Assembly: GCF_011806405.1 (NCBI RefSeq)
Contig: NZ_JAATOW010000021.1
Span: 1-64,000 of the forward strand
Reading direction: 5' to 3'
Source of the DNA: Pseudooceanicola sp. HF7
Lineage (GTDB): Bacteria > Pseudomonadota > Alphaproteobacteria > Rhodobacterales > Rhodobacteraceae
Length of the DNA stretch: 64,000 nucleotides
Each line of letters starts with the position of its first letter. Positions within the stretch are counted from its first letter, which is position 1. Under the pieces are notes generated by a model. The model was not told where the DNA came from. It worked only from the letters and a program-made list of their open reading frames with translations, and did not search any database. The position numbers and the translations under genes are program-made. This document shows positions 8,472-18,200 of this stretch, piece by piece.

Positions 8472-9086
8472 ATGGGTATCGCCGTTCGCACCATCGCAGA
8501 ACAGATCGTCGCCCGCGAGGGTGGCTATGTGAATGACCCCGACGATCCGGGCGGGGCCACCAATCATGGCGTGACGATCCACACCCTGCGCGCCCTGGGC
8601 ATGGACCTGGATGGCGATGGCGCGGTGACGGAGCGGGATGTGCGCGCGTTGAGCCGCGACCAGGCGATCGAGATCTTCCTGCGCGACTATTACGAGCGGC
8701 CCCGGATCTGCGACCTGCCGGATGTGCTGCAGGCCTCTGTCTTCGATATGTATGTGAACGCGGGCAGCAATGCGGTGAAGATCCTGCAGGGACTCCTGCG
8801 CGACATGGGCCAGTCGCTGAGCGTGGACGGGGTGATCGGCCCGCAGACGGTCCATGCCGCCCGCGCTGCCTGTTTCGAGGCACCCGAGCATATCGCGGAT
8901 GCCTACGGGATCGCGCGGCGCAACTATTACTTCCGCCTGGCCGATGGCCGCCCCGCCAGCCGCAAGTACGCCCGCACCCGCGCCGGCACCAAGGGCGGCT
9001 GGATCCGCCGGGCAGAGGAATTCATCACGCCGCGCTATCACATGAGCCAGGAAGAATTTCGCGAAAGGACCGCGGCATGGGGCTGA
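8472..9086 (+). CDS. Holin-associated N-acetylmuramidase (GH108 endolysin)
   Basis: A 204-residue peptidoglycan hydrolase. The N-terminal GH108 domain has the family's EGGYVNDPDDPGGATNHG signature with catalytic glutamate Glu16; the C-terminal half (about 100-190) is the PG_binding_3 type domain (SVDGVIGPQTVHAA). ATG at 8472 is preferred over an in-frame upstream ATG at 8433 because CAGGAG lies 8 bases before it and the extra residues are unlike the family. There is no signal peptide, as expected for a holin-dependent enzyme. It overlaps the holin gene by 10 bases. Homologous pairs release gene transfer agent particles in Rhodobacter. Confidence 0.9.
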   Translation: MGIAVRTIAEQIVAREGGYVNDPDDPGGATNHGVTIHTLRALGMDLDGDGAVTERDVRALSRDQAIEIFLRDYYERPRICDLPDVLQASVFDMYVNAGSNAVKILQGLLRDMGQSLSVDGVIGPQTVHAARAACFEAPEHIADAYGIARRNYYFRLADGRPASRKYARTRAGTKGGWIRRAEEFITPRYHMSQEEFRERTAAWG

Positions 9087-9667
9087 TCGACATGGGGCTA
9101 GGCATGATTTTCGGCAACGGTCGCAACGTCTTGCGCGACACGGCAGAGGTTTTTCGCCCCAATGCGGAGGCCGGGGCGCAGCGCGATCACGAGGCGCTGG
9201 CCAATGCGCTGACCCAGTTCGGCGCGGAGTTCCGCAGCGAGCGCTCGGGCTTTGACCGGGTGATCGATGGGGTGAATCGCCTGCCACGTCCGGCAATGGC
9301 CTTTGGCGCGATGGGTCTGATCGTGGCCGCCATGGTGGACCCGGTCTGGTTCGCCGCGCGCATGCAGGGGCTGGCGCTGGTGCCGGAGGCGCTGTGGTGG
9401 CTTCTGGGGGCCGTGGTCAGCTTTTATTTCGGGGCGCGTCACCAGGTAAAGGGCCAGCAGTTTCGCCGCGACCTGGCGCAGGTCATGGCGCGGGTGCCGC
9501 AGGTGAGCGAAGGCCTGCACACGCTGGAGCCCATGGCGCGCGACCGGCGGCTCATGTCCGGCAGGCAAGGGGCCGCGAACACGGGGCAAGCCCCTGAGAA
9601 CACGGCGCGTTCGGACCGTCCAGGTGATCCCAACCCTGCGCTGGAAGACTGGCTTTCCCGCCAATAG
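9077..9667 (+). CDS. Holin family protein
   Basis: A 196-residue membrane protein with a soluble N-terminus, two hydrophobic segments (residues about 73-92 and 105-120), then a charged tail. This matches the holin partner of the Rhodobacteraceae GH108 muramidase. It would open the inner membrane to let the muramidase reach the wall. Translation is coupled: its ATG lies inside the last codons of the muramidase gene. The pair sits between ccmE and ccmF with no other phage gene nearby, which favours a gene transfer agent release role over a prophage remnant; that role is inferred. Confidence 0.82.
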   Translation: MGLIDMGLGMIFGNGRNVLRDTAEVFRPNAEAGAQRDHEALANALTQFGAEFRSERSGFDRVIDGVNRLPRPAMAFGAMGLIVAAMVDPVWFAARMQGLALVPEALWWLLGAVVSFYFGARHQVKGQQFRRDLAQVMARVPQVSEGLHTLEPMARDRRLMSGRQGAANTGQAPENTARSDRPGDPNPALEDWLSRQ

Positions 9668-9699
9668 GGCGGACAGGAAGACGACTGGAAGAAGACGGG

Positions 9700-9723
9700 G
9701 GGCGCGACAATTCTGTCGCGCCC
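9700..9723 (+). terminator. Hairpin after the lysis cassette
   Basis: A 10-bp stem GGGCGCGACA / TGTCGCGCCC with a 4-base loop lies 32 bases after the holin stop. It lacks a T-run but could separate the lysis genes from ccmF. Confidence 0.5.
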
Positions 9724-9774
9724 AAACGCTTATTTGAATTGGCCCGCAGCCGCCGCCCGTCCTATAAGCGGGGC

Positions 9775-11733
9775 ATGATAGCAGAACTTGGTCACTTCGC
9801 CCTGACGCTCGCCTTTGCCGTGGCTCTTTTCCAGACGGTTGTGCCGCTGGTCGGGGCCTGGAAACACTGGCCCGGCTGGATGGCCGCCGCGGAGCCGGCG
9901 GCCCTGGCGCAATTCCTGCTGGTGGCGCTGTCCTTCGGCTGCCTGATGCATGGCTTCATCACCTCTGACTTCTCGCTGGAGCTGGTCTGGGCCAACAGCC
10001 ATTCGGCCAAGCCGCTGCTTTACAAGATCACCGGCGTCTGGGGGAATCACGAAGGCTCCATGCTGCTGTGGATCGCGATCGTGGCGCTGTTCGGCGCGGC
10101 GGCGGCGGTCTTTGGCGGCAACCTGCCGCCCAGCCTGCGCGCCCGCGTGCTGGGGGTGCAGGGGGCGATCGGCCTGGCCTTCCTGGCGTTTTCGCTGTTC
10201 ACCTCCAACCCGTTCCTGCGCCTGGCGGTGCCGCCCTTTGACGGGCAGGACCTGAACCCGCTGCTGCAGGACCCGGGCCTGGCCTTCCATCCGCCCTTCC
10301 TTTACCTGGGCTACGTTGGCCTTTCGATGAGCTTCTCCTTTGCCGTGGCCGCCCTGATCGAGGGGCGGGTCGATGCCGCCTGGGGCCGCTGGGTGCGCCC
10401 CTGGACGCTGGCCGCCTGGCTGTTCCTGACCGTGGGCATCGCGCTTGGCTCCTGGTGGGCCTACTACGAGCTGGGCTGGGGCGGTTTCTGGTTCTGGGAC
10501 CCGGTCGAAAACGCCAGCTTCATGCCCTGGCTGATCGCGGCGGCGCTGCTGCATTCCGCCATCGTGGTGGAAAAACGCGAGAGCCTGAAAAGCTGGACCA
10601 TCCTGCTGGCGATCATTGCCTTCGGTTTCTCGCTGATCGGGGCCTTCATCACCCGGTCCGGCGTCATCACCTCCGTCCATGCCTTTGCCAATGATCCCGA
10701 ACGCGGGGTCTTCCTGCTGGCGATCACCGCTTTCTTCATGGGCGGCGCTCTGGTGCTGTTTTCCTGGCGGGCAGAAAGCATGGCCTCCAAGGGGGTGTTC
10801 GGGCTGGTCAGCCGGGAAACGGGACTGGTGCTGAACAACCTGCTGCTGGCGGTCTCGGCCTTTGTGGTCTTTGTCGGGACGATCTGGCCGCTGGTGGCCG
10901 AGATGGCCTTTGATCGCAAGCTGTCGGTGGGTGCGCCCTTCTTCAACATGGCCTTCACGCCCTTCATGGTCGTCCTGGGTCTGGCGATGCCGATCGGGGC
11001 GATGCTGCCCTGGAAGCGGGCCAAGCTGGGCCGGGCGATGAAAAAGCTGATCCCGGCGGCGATTTTCGCCCTGGCGGTGATGGTGCTGCTCTGGGCGATG
11101 CAGACGGGGCGCTCGGGCCTGGGGCCGATCGGCATGGGCCTTGGCGCCTGGCTGGTGGCCGGGGCCGCGACGGACCTGTGGAACCGCACTGGCAGCGGCG
11201 GTCTGCGCCGTCTGACGCGCCTGCCGCGCGCTGACTGGGGCCGTGCCGTGGCCCATGGCGGCCTGGGCGTGACGATGGCCGGTGTCGCCGCGATGCTGGC
11301 CTGGCAGCAGGAGGATATCCGCGTGGTCCAGCCGGGCGACAGCGTCGAGCTAGCCGGCTACGAGATCACGCTGGAAAACGTCCGCGAGGTCGAGGGGCCA
11401 AATTACATCTCGACCATGGGGGATGTGCGCCTGGCCCGGAACGGCCGCGAGATCGGCATGATGCATCCTGAAAAGCGCGTCTACCCGGTGGCCGGCATGC
11501 CCACGACGGAAGCCGCGATCAACAACGGCTTCCTGCGCGACATCTACATCGCCCTTGGCGATCCGCAGGCGGGGGGCGGCTGGGCGATGCGCAGCTATTA
11601 CAAGCCGCTGGCCAACTGGATCTGGGGCGGGGCCATCCTGATGGCGCTTGGCGGCGCGCTCAGCCTGTCTGACCGGCGGTTCCGCGTTGCCGCCGGCGCG
11701 GCAAAGGCGCCCAAGGGAGTTGCAGCGGAATGA
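9775..11733 (+). CDS. ccmF: Cytochrome c heme lyase subunit CcmF
   Basis: Large inner membrane heme lyase core that takes heme from CcmE and attaches it to apocytochromes with CcmH/I. It has about 652 residues and many membrane segments. The tryptophan-rich WWD heme-binding motif is WGGFWFWDPVENASFMPWL (residues about 238-256). I start at the ATG at 9775 (MIAELGHFALTLAF), which matches the family; a TTG 12 codons earlier has no support. The stop overlaps the ccmH start (ATGA). Its promoter is unclear, since the upstream neighbours are the lysis genes. Confidence 0.95.
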   Translation: MIAELGHFALTLAFAVALFQTVVPLVGAWKHWPGWMAAAEPAALAQFLLVALSFGCLMHGFITSDFSLELVWANSHSAKPLLYKITGVWGNHEGSMLLWIAIVALFGAAAAVFGGNLPPSLRARVLGVQGAIGLAFLAFSLFTSNPFLRLAVPPFDGQDLNPLLQDPGLAFHPPFLYLGYVGLSMSFSFAVAALIEGRVDAAWGRWVRPWTLAAWLFLTVGIALGSWWAYYELGWGGFWFWDPVENASFMPWLIAAALLHSAIVVEKRESLKSWTILLAIIAFGFSLIGAFITRSGVITSVHAFANDPERGVFLLAITAFFMGGALVLFSWRAESMASKGVFGLVSRETGLVLNNLLLAVSAFVVFVGTIWPLVAEMAFDRKLSVGAPFFNMAFTPFMVVLGLAMPIGAMLPWKRAKLGRAMKKLIPAAIFALAVMVLLWAMQTGRSGLGPIGMGLGAWLVAGAATDLWNRTGSGGLRRLTRLPRADWGRAVAHGGLGVTMAGVAAMLAWQQEDIRVVQPGDSVELAGYEITLENVREVEGPNYISTMGDVRLARNGREIGMMHPEKRVYPVAGMPTTEAAINNGFLRDIYIALGDPQAGGGWAMRSYYKPLANWIWGGAILMALGGALSLSDRRFRVAAGAAKAPKGVAAE

Positions 11734-12227
11734 GGGTGGCCATGATGCGGATGATGCGCGGAGCCCGCGCGCTGCGGCGCGGCCTTGGGACGGCTGCAAT
11801 GATGCTGGCGCTGGCCATGCCCGCCATGGCGGTGCAGCCGGACGAAATCCTGCCAGATCCGGCCCTGGAAGCGCGCGCCCGCGATATCAGCCAGGGACTG
11901 CGTTGCCTGGTCTGCCGCAATGAGAACATCGACGATTCCAACGCCGACCTGGCCCGAGACCTGCGCCTGCTGGTGCGTGAACGCCTGGTGGCGGGGGACA
12001 GCGATGCGGAGGTCGTGGATTACGTCACCGACCGCTACGGCGAATACGTGCTGCTGGAGCCGCGCCGCACCGGGGCGAACTGGCTGCTTTGGGGCGCGGG
12101 GCCGGCGATGCTGATCATCGGGCTTGGCCTGGGCGTGGTCTTCATCCGCCGCCGCGGTCGCGCGGACGAAGCAGACAGCCTGTCGGAGGCCGAGGAAAAG
12201 CGCCTGGAAGAGATTTTGCGGCAGTGA
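11730..12227 (+). CDS. ccmH: Cytochrome c-type biogenesis protein CcmH
   Basis: Membrane-anchored thioreductase that keeps the CxxCH cysteines of apocytochrome c reduced for heme ligation. The 165-residue protein has a signal or anchor segment (about 18-34), the conserved LRCLVCRN motif with Cys59 and Cys62, and a C-terminal membrane helix (about 112-132) followed by an RRRGR stop-transfer. It overlaps ccmF by 4 bases. This is the short CcmH/CcmL form; ccmI is not in the window. Confidence 0.94.
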   Translation: MRVAMMRMMRGARALRRGLGTAAMMLALAMPAMAVQPDEILPDPALEARARDISQGLRCLVCRNENIDDSNADLARDLRLLVRERLVAGDSDAEVVDYVTDRYGEYVLLEPRRTGANWLLWGAGPAMLIIGLGLGVVFIRRRGRADEADSLSEAEEKRLEEILRQ

Positions 12228-12299
12228 CGCCTCGTTCAATTTGACGGGGCCGTGGTCACAGGGTTCCATTCCCGCGAACAAGACGGGAGGAGTGACCCC

Positions 12300-13076
12300 T
12301 TGACCTATCAGACGATCACATTCGAATTGAGCGACGGTGTTGCGGTTCTGAAGCTGAACCGGCCGGAGGTGATGCATGCGCTCAACAGCCTGATGCGGGC
12401 GGAGATCACCGATGCGGTGCGCAGCCTGAGCCAGGAGGCGCGGGTGCTGGTGCTGACGGCAGAGGGCAAGGCCTTCTGTTCCGGGCAGGACCTGTCGGAC
12501 CGCGCCAACGTGGCAACCCCGGACATGGAGCGCACCCTGCGGGACGAATACCTGCCGATGCTGCGCGCCATCGTGGACTGCCCGGTGCCGGTGATCAGCG
12601 CGGTGAATGGCGCGGCGGCGGGCGCGGGGGCGAACCTGGCGCTCTGCGCGGACGTGGTGATCGCGACGCAAAGCGCCTATTTCCTGCAGGCCTTCACCCG
12701 GATTGGCCTGGTGCCGGATGCGGGGGGGACCTATTTCCTGCCGCGCTCCATGGGCATGGCAAAGACCATGGGGGCCGCGCTCTTTGCAGAGCCGGTGACG
12801 GCGCAGCAGGCCTCGGACTGGGGGATGATCTGGGAAGCGGTGCCCGACGAGAGCTTTGAAACCCACTGGAAGGCGCGCGCGGCCCACCTGGCGACCGGGC
12901 CCAGCCTGGCCTACGGCGAGATCAAGAAGATCGTGCGCGCGACCTGGAACAACGACATGGAAGAGCAGCTGGCCCTGGAAGGCAAATCCCAGGGGGCCTG
13001 CGGCGTGTCGCGTGATTTCAAGGAGGGCGTCATGGCCTTCCTGGAGAAACGACCGGCCCATTTCGAGGGCCGCTGA
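12300..13076 (+). CDS. Enoyl-CoA hydratase/isomerase family protein (PaaG-like)
   Basis: A 258-residue crotonase-fold protein. Oxyanion-hole segments are visible as EGKAFCSGQDL (residues about 55-65) and NGAAAGAGANLALCADVV (about 102-119), the latter typical of PaaG-type 2-(1,2-epoxy-1,2-dihydrophenyl)acetyl-CoA isomerases. The TTG at 12300 is chosen because GGGAGGAG precedes it and the protein then begins like the family (MTYQTITFELSDGV); the upstream GTG at 12252 has no ribosome binding site. The precise CoA substrate is uncertain. No other phenylacetate genes are nearby. Confidence 0.82.
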   Translation: MTYQTITFELSDGVAVLKLNRPEVMHALNSLMRAEITDAVRSLSQEARVLVLTAEGKAFCSGQDLSDRANVATPDMERTLRDEYLPMLRAIVDCPVPVISAVNGAAAGAGANLALCADVVIATQSAYFLQAFTRIGLVPDAGGTYFLPRSMGMAKTMGAALFAEPVTAQQASDWGMIWEAVPDESFETHWKARAAHLATGPSLAYGEIKKIVRATWNNDMEEQLALEGKSQGACGVSRDFKEGVMAFLEKRPAHFEGR

Positions 13077-13136
13077 GGCCCGACATCCAGCGGGGCAGGC
13101 CGCGCGCGGGGCGCGCTGCAACGTAGAGGGAAAACG

Positions 13137-13167
13137 AAAAAGGCGGGGCATCGAGCCCCGCCTTTTT
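13137..13167. terminator. Bidirectional terminator between hydratase gene and gltA
   Basis: Stem GGCGGGGC / GCCCCGCC with a 5-base loop, flanked by an A-run on the left and a T-run on the right, so it can stop transcription from both converging genes. Confidence 0.9.
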
Positions 13168-13257
13168 CGGTCGGATCGCCAGGCGACCCTTGTGCTTTTC
13201 GACACCCGTTTCCGGGGGCGATCCTTCGCCGCCCGGACTGGTCGTTTGCGCGGAAGA

Positions 13258-14553
13258 TCAGCGCTTCTCGACGTCGGTGTAGTCGCGCTCGGTCTCGCCG
13301 ATGTAGAGCTGGCGCGGACGGCCGATACGCATGCCCGGCTCCTCGATCATTTCCTTCCACTGGGAGACCCAGCCGATGGTGCGCGACAGCGCGAAGATCG
13401 GGGTGAACATGGAGGTCGGGAAGCCCATCGCCTCGAGGATGATGCCGGAGTAGAAGTCGACGTTCGGGAACAGCTTCTTGTCGGCGAAGTAGGGATCCGC
13501 AAGGGCCTGCTTTTCCAGCTCCTTGGCGACCTGCAGCGTCGGGTTGTCCTCGATCCCGAGAAGTTCCAGCACCTCGTCTGCGGATTCCTTCATGACCTTC
13601 GCGCGGGGGTCGAAGTTCTTGTAGACCCGGTGGCCGAAGCCCATCAGGCGGAAGGGATCGTTCTTGTCCTTGGCGCGGGCGATGTATTCGGGGATCTTGT
13701 CGACCGAGCCGATTTCACGCAGCATTTCCAGGCAGGCCTGGTTGGCGCCGCCGTGGGCCGGGCCCCAGAGGCAGGCGATGCCGGCCGCGATGCAGGCGAA
13801 GGGGTTGGCCCCGGAAGAGGAGGCCAGGCGCACCGTGGAGGTGGAGGCGTTCTGTTCGTGATCGGCGTGCAGGGTGAAGATCCGGTCCATGGCGCGGGCC
13901 AGGATCGGGTTCACTTCGTATTCTTCGGCCGGAACCGCGAAGCACATGCGCAGGAAGTTGGAGGCATAGTCCAGGTCGTTGCGCGGATACACGAAGGGCT
14001 GGCCGATCGTGTACTTGTAGGCCATGGCGGCGATGGTCGGCATCTTGGCGATCAGGCGGATCGAGGCGACCTCGCGCTGCCAGGGATCGGAGATGTCGGT
14101 GCTGTCATGGTAGAAGGCGGACATGGCGCCAACGGTACCGACCATGATGGCCATCGGGTGCGCATCGCGGCGGTAGCCGGTGAAGAAGCGGTGCATCTGT
14201 TCGTGCACCATGGTGTGACGCGTCACGCGGGTTTCGAAGTCTTCCAGCTGGGCAGCATCGGGCAGGGCACCGTAGAGCAGCAGGTAGCAGACTTCGAGGA
14301 AGTGCGACTTGGCCGCCAGCTGGTCGATCGGGTAGCCGCGGTGCAGAAGCACGCCTTCTTCCCCGTCGATATAGGTGATGGCGCTGTCACAGGCCGCGGT
14401 CGACGTGAAGCTGGGGTCATAGGTGAACATGCCCGTGGTGCCGTAGAGCTTGCGGATGTCGATCACATCCGGGCCGGCCGTCGGCGAGAGAATGGGAAAG
14501 TCCCAGCTTTGATCCCCGACCGTCAACTTTGCCGTCTTGTTCGAATCAGACAT
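13258..14553 (-). CDS. gltA: Citrate synthase
   Basis: Condenses acetyl-CoA and oxaloacetate, the entry to the TCA cycle. At 431 residues it is the hexameric Gram-negative type I enzyme. Conserved active-site stretches are visible: [15 protein letters not shown] (catalytic His), [15 protein letters not shown] (second His and substrate arginine) and NVDFYSG (catalytic Asp). The N-terminal 40 residues form the usual beta-rich extension. It is followed by a strong bidirectional terminator and lies downstream of gltX on the same strand with a 76-base gap. Confidence 0.97.
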   Translation of the reverse strand: MSDSNKTAKLTVGDQSWDFPILSPTAGPDVIDIRKLYGTTGMFTYDPSFTSTAACDSAITYIDGEEGVLLHRGYPIDQLAAKSHFLEVCYLLLYGALPDAAQLEDFETRVTRHTMVHEQMHRFFTGYRRDAHPMAIMVGTVGAMSAFYHDSTDISDPWQREVASIRLIAKMPTIAAMAYKYTIGQPFVYPRNDLDYASNFLRMCFAVPAEEYEVNPILARAMDRIFTLHADHEQNASTSTVRLASSSGANPFACIAAGIACLWGPAHGGANQACLEMLREIGSVDKIPEYIARAKDKNDPFRLMGFGHRVYKNFDPRAKVMKESADEVLELLGIEDNPTLQVAKELEKQALADPYFADKKLFPNVDFYSGIILEAMGFPTSMFTPIFALSRTIGWVSQWKEMIEEPGMRIGRPRQLYIGETERDYTDVEKR

Positions 14554-14629
14554 TCAGTGAGTTCCCTTCCTCGTTTCCCGCACCGGCTTTTCCGGCGCCG
14601 TTCATCTCATGCGCGGTCTCAACGAAACG

Positions 14630-16039
14630 TTAAGCCGCTCTTTTGGCCGCGTCCTCGATCCGGGCGACGGATTCGTCACGGCCAAGGACAAGCATCATGT
14701 CGAATACGGAAGGCGTCGCACTGCGTCCCGCCAGTGCTGCGCGGAGAGGTCCGGCCAACTGGCCGAATTTCATCTCCCGCGCCTCGGCGAAAGCGTTGAG
14801 TGCACCCTCCAGTTCCAGACGGGTCCAGCTAGCATTTTGCAGATGCGGCGTCAATTCACCCAGTATACCAATGGATACTGGATCGAGGGTCTTGGCGGCT
14901 TTCTCCTCGGGTTCGATGGGGCGATCGGCGAGGGCAAATGCTGCCTTATCAAGGAGTTCCGGGAAGGTCTTCGCGCGTTCCTTCAAAAACGGCATGGCGT
15001 CTTCGAGCAAAGATTTTTTTGCATCCGGCAGCGGGTCTGCCCCGGTCACGGCAAGGAAGGCCAGCAGCTCTTGCAGCAGTGCAGCATCCTCTGTGGCGGC
15101 GATGTGCCGGCCGCAGATATTGGCCAGTTTCTTGAAGTCGAAGCGCGCGGGGCTCTTACCCATGCCGTCGAAGCCGAACCACTCCATCGCCTGGGCATCG
15201 GTGAAGAATTCGTCATCGCCATGCGACCAGCCCAGCCGCGCCAGGTAGTTGCGCATGCCCGCAGCCGGGTAGCCCATGTCGCGGTATTCCTCGACCCCGA
15301 GAGCGCCGTGGCGCTTGGACAGCTTCTTGCCGTCGGGCCCGTGGATCAGGGGGATATGGGCATAGACGGGCAGGTCCCATCCCATGGCTGTGTAGATCCC
15401 CATCTGGCGCGCGGCGTTGTTGAGGTGATCGTCGCCCCGGATCACATGGGTCACGCCCATGTCGTGGTCATCGACAACCACCGCCAGCATGTAGACCGGC
15501 GTGCCGTCCGAGCGCAGCAGGATCATGTCGTCCAGCTGGTCGTTGCGGATCTTCACATCGCCCTGGACCTGGTCCTGGATCACGGTGGTGCCCTCAAGCG
15601 GGGTCTTCAGGCGGATGACATAGGGCGCATCGGGATGGGTCGCGGGATCCGCGTCGCGCCAGGGGCTGACGAAGAGGGTCGAGCGTTTCTCTTCGCGGGC
15701 TGCTTCGCGGAAAGCCTCGATTTCTTCCTGGGTGGAGAAACACTTGTAGGCCGCGCCCTTTTCCAGCAGCTCAAGCGCCACGGCACGGTGCCGATCCGCG
15801 CGACCCGCTTGGGAGACGATCTCTTCGTCGTGGTCCAGGCCCAGCCAGGCCATGCCGTCGATGATTGCCTGGGTGGCTTCCGGCGTGGAGCGGGCGATAT
15901 CCGTATCCTCGATCCGCAGCAGGAACTTGCCGCCGCGACCGCGCGCGAAGAGCCAGTTGAAAAGTGCCGTGCGGGCCCCGCCGATATGCAGGTAGCCGGT
16001 GGGGGACGGGGCGAAGCGGGTGACGACCTGTTCTGACAA
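14630..16039 (-). CDS. gltX: Glutamyl-tRNA synthetase
   Basis: Charges tRNA(Glu); in organisms without glutaminyl-tRNA synthetase it may also charge tRNA(Gln). The class I signatures are present: HIGH-type motif in [15 protein letters not shown] and KMSKS-type motif as [12 protein letters not shown] choose TTG at 16039, giving 469 residues ([15 protein letters not shown]...), the usual family length, with AGGA nine bases before it. The longer ATG start at 16069 would add 10 unconserved residues and put the start on top of the comEC promoter region. Confidence 0.94.
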   Translation of the reverse strand: MSEQVVTRFAPSPTGYLHIGGARTALFNWLFARGRGGKFLLRIEDTDIARSTPEATQAIIDGMAWLGLDHDEEIVSQAGRADRHRAVALELLEKGAAYKCFSTQEEIEAFREAAREEKRSTLFVSPWRDADPATHPDAPYVIRLKTPLEGTTVIQDQVQGDVKIRNDQLDDMILLRSDGTPVYMLAVVVDDHDMGVTHVIRGDDHLNNAARQMGIYTAMGWDLPVYAHIPLIHGPDGKKLSKRHGALGVEEYRDMGYPAAGMRNYLARLGWSHGDDEFFTDAQAMEWFGFDGMGKSPARFDFKKLANICGRHIAATEDAALLQELLAFLAVTGADPLPDAKKSLLEDAMPFLKERAKTFPELLDKAAFALADRPIEPEEKAAKTLDPVSIGILGELTPHLQNASWTRLELEGALNAFAEAREMKFGQLAGPLRAALAGRSATPSVFDMMLVLGRDESVARIEDAAKRAA

Positions 16040-16050
16040 GGGTTCGGGTC

Positions 16051-16067
16051 CTAACGATTGATTAACC
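16051..16067 (+). promoter_or_regulatory. CtrA-like site before comEC
   Basis: CTAAC at 16051-16055, a 6-base spacer, then TTAACC at 16062-16067. This is one mismatch from the CtrA box TTAAC-N6-TTAAC. It lies 55 bases before the chosen comEC start, between comEC and gltX. CtrA control of comEC is known in Rhodobacter capsulatus; for this site it is an inference. Confidence 0.45.
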
Positions 16068-16121
16068 ATGCGCCGGATAGCGTTTCCGGCATTGTCTATC
16101 GGCGGGCCGGAGGCGAGACAA

Positions 16122-18200
16122 GTGCAGCGGACCGGAGCTTACCTTGCGGGGGCCTTGCTGGCCCAGCGGGGCAACCTGTTTCATTGGGTGCCGGTGTGCC
16201 TTGGGATTGGCATTGGCCTGTTTTTCGCGCTGCGGGCAGAGCCGGGGCTGGGCTGGCTGGCGGGGTGTTTCCTGTTCGGGTTGGTTGCGGCCCTTGCCTC
16301 CTGGCGCGCGGGGCCGGTGGTGCAGCCGCTGCTGCTGGGACTGGCGTTGATCTGCGGCGGGCTTGTGCTGGCCGGATGGCGGGCGCAGTCGGTCGCGGCC
16401 CCGGTGCTGGGCTGGCGCTATTATGGCCCCGTGGAGGGGCGGATCGTGGGCATCGACAGGTCGGCCTCTGACGCGGTGCGGCTGACGCTGGATCGCGTGC
16501 GGCTGGACCGCGTGCCCCCCGATCGCGTACCGGAAAGGGTGCGGATTTCCCTGCACGGGCCTGAGGGGACAGAGCCGCGCCCCGGCGCCCGCGTCATGAC
16601 CACTGCCCACCTTTCGCCCCCCGGCGGGCCGGTGGAGCCCGGCGGCTTTGATTTCCAGCGTCATTCCTGGTTCCTGCGCCTTGGCGCGGTCGGCTACACT
16701 CGTGTGCCGCTAATGCTGCTGGAGCCGCCAAACCCCCGCGAGGGCGTGATCTTTCGCTGGCGCATGGCGCTCAGTCGCGCCTTTCAGCAGGGGCTGCCGG
16801 GGGAAACCGGGGCCTTTGCGGCAGCGGTGACGGCGGGGGACCGCTCCGGCATGGGGCAGGAGACGCTTGCGACGCTGCGGGTGTCAAACCTGGCGCATCT
16901 GCTGGCGATCTCCGGGCTGCACATGGGGCTGCTGGCGGGCTTCGTCTTTGTCGCCGTGCGCAAGGGGCTGGCCCTGTCGCAGCGCGCCACGCTCTACTGG
17001 CCGATCAAGCCGATGGCGGCGGGGGCGGCGCTGGTGGTGGCGACGGGATACCTGCTGATGGCGGGCGGCTCCATCGCGACGGAGCGGGCCTATGTCATGG
17101 CCGCGGTGGCGCTGATCGCCGTGATGGTCCTGCGCAAGGCGATTTCCCTGCGGGCGGTGGCGCTGGCTGCGTTGATCGTCCTGATCCTGCGGCCAGAGGC
17201 GCTGTTGTCCCCCGGCTTCCAGATGTCCTTTGCCGCGACGCTGGCGCTGGTGGCGGTCTTTGCCGGGATGCGGGAGCGCGACTGGCGGGTTGCGGGCTGG
17301 AAGGGCAAGGTGCTGACGCTGGTGCTGTCCTCTGCCGTGGCGGGGGCGGCCACGGCCCCGGTGGCGGCGGCGCATTTCAACCAGATCGCCCATTACGGGC
17401 TGTTGGCCAATCTGCTTTCCGTCCCGGTCATGGGCACGCTGGTGATCCCTGCGGCGCTGGTGGCGGTGATCGCCATGCCCTTCGGGCTGCAGGCGCTGCC
17501 GCTCTGGGTCATGGGGCTGGGGCTGGACTGGATCCTTTGGGTGGCGGCCCGTGTGTCCGCGCTGGAGGGTGCACGCGGCACGGTCCGCGCCCCCGCGCCG
17601 GAGGTGCTGCCGATGCTGGCCCTTGGCGCGCTTGTCATCGTGCTCTGGGTCGGGCGGTGGCGCTGGCTGGGGGTGCTGCCGATCCTGGCCGCCTTCTGGC
17701 TCTGGTCCCAGACCACGCGGCCAGGGGTGCTGATCGCGGAAAGCGGCGGGCTGGTCGGCGTGATGACGCCGGACGGCCGCGCCCTGAGCCGAGAGCGCGC
17801 GCAGGGGTTCGTGGCGACGGTCTGGTTGGAAAACGACGGTGACCGGGCCAGCCAGGAGGTGGCGGCAGGGCGCTGGCCCGACGGCCCCGTCCGTCATGTG
17901 ACCGGCAAGCGCGCAGCCGCAGCGGCTGGGCCATGCCCCGCGGGGGGCGTGCTGGTGCTGAACACCGCCGCAGAGCTGGCCCCGGGCACGACAGGCTGCC
18001 GGATCTACGATCTGGACAGCCTGCGGCAAAGCGGAGCCGTGGCGCTTTATGCGACTGCGGAGGGCTGGTGGGAGGTCACCGCGCGGCAGGTGACGGGCAG
18101 GCGATACTGGTCCGCACCGGGACAGATCCCGGCGCTGCAGGATCAGCTGCGGGAGATCCTGCCAAAGACGAAAGCCATCCCGCTGGCCGCCCTTCAGTAG
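16122..18200 (+). CDS. comEC: ComEC/Rec2 family DNA uptake channel
   Basis: Inner membrane protein that forms the channel for single-stranded DNA entry in natural transformation and in gene transfer agent recipients. The 692-residue product has two early membrane segments, an OB-like DUF4131 region (about 75-190) and the multi-helix competence domain (about 215-510, with [15 protein letters not shown]). The C-terminal region (about 530-690) lacks the HxHxDH motif of the metallo-beta-lactamase domain found in longer ComEC proteins. The GTG start at 16122 is chosen because GGAGG sits 8 bases upstream. Its 3' end overlaps lexA by 7 bases, tail to tail. Confidence 0.9.
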   Translation: MQRTGAYLAGALLAQRGNLFHWVPVCLGIGIGLFFALRAEPGLGWLAGCFLFGLVAALASWRAGPVVQPLLLGLALICGGLVLAGWRAQSVAAPVLGWRYYGPVEGRIVGIDRSASDAVRLTLDRVRLDRVPPDRVPERVRISLHGPEGTEPRPGARVMTTAHLSPPGGPVEPGGFDFQRHSWFLRLGAVGYTRVPLMLLEPPNPREGVIFRWRMALSRAFQQGLPGETGAFAAAVTAGDRSGMGQETLATLRVSNLAHLLAISGLHMGLLAGFVFVAVRKGLALSQRATLYWPIKPMAAGAALVVATGYLLMAGGSIATERAYVMAAVALIAVMVLRKAISLRAVALAALIVLILRPEALLSPGFQMSFAATLALVAVFAGMRERDWRVAGWKGKVLTLVLSSAVAGAATAPVAAAHFNQIAHYGLLANLLSVPVMGTLVIPAALVAVIAMPFGLQALPLWVMGLGLDWILWVAARVSALEGARGTVRAPAPEVLPMLALGALVIVLWVGRWRWLGVLPILAAFWLWSQTTRPGVLIAESGGLVGVMTPDGRALSRERAQGFVATVWLENDGDRASQEVAAGRWPDGPVRHVTGKRAAAAAGPCPAGGVLVLNTAAELAPGTTGCRIYDLDSLRQSGAVALYATAEGWWEVTARQVTGRRYWSAPGQIPALQDQLREILPKTKAIPLAALQ

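Noticed and set aside
8472-9667. Prophage remnant
   Set aside because: Only lysis genes are present, intact and coupled, with no integrase, capsid, tail or attachment repeats around them.
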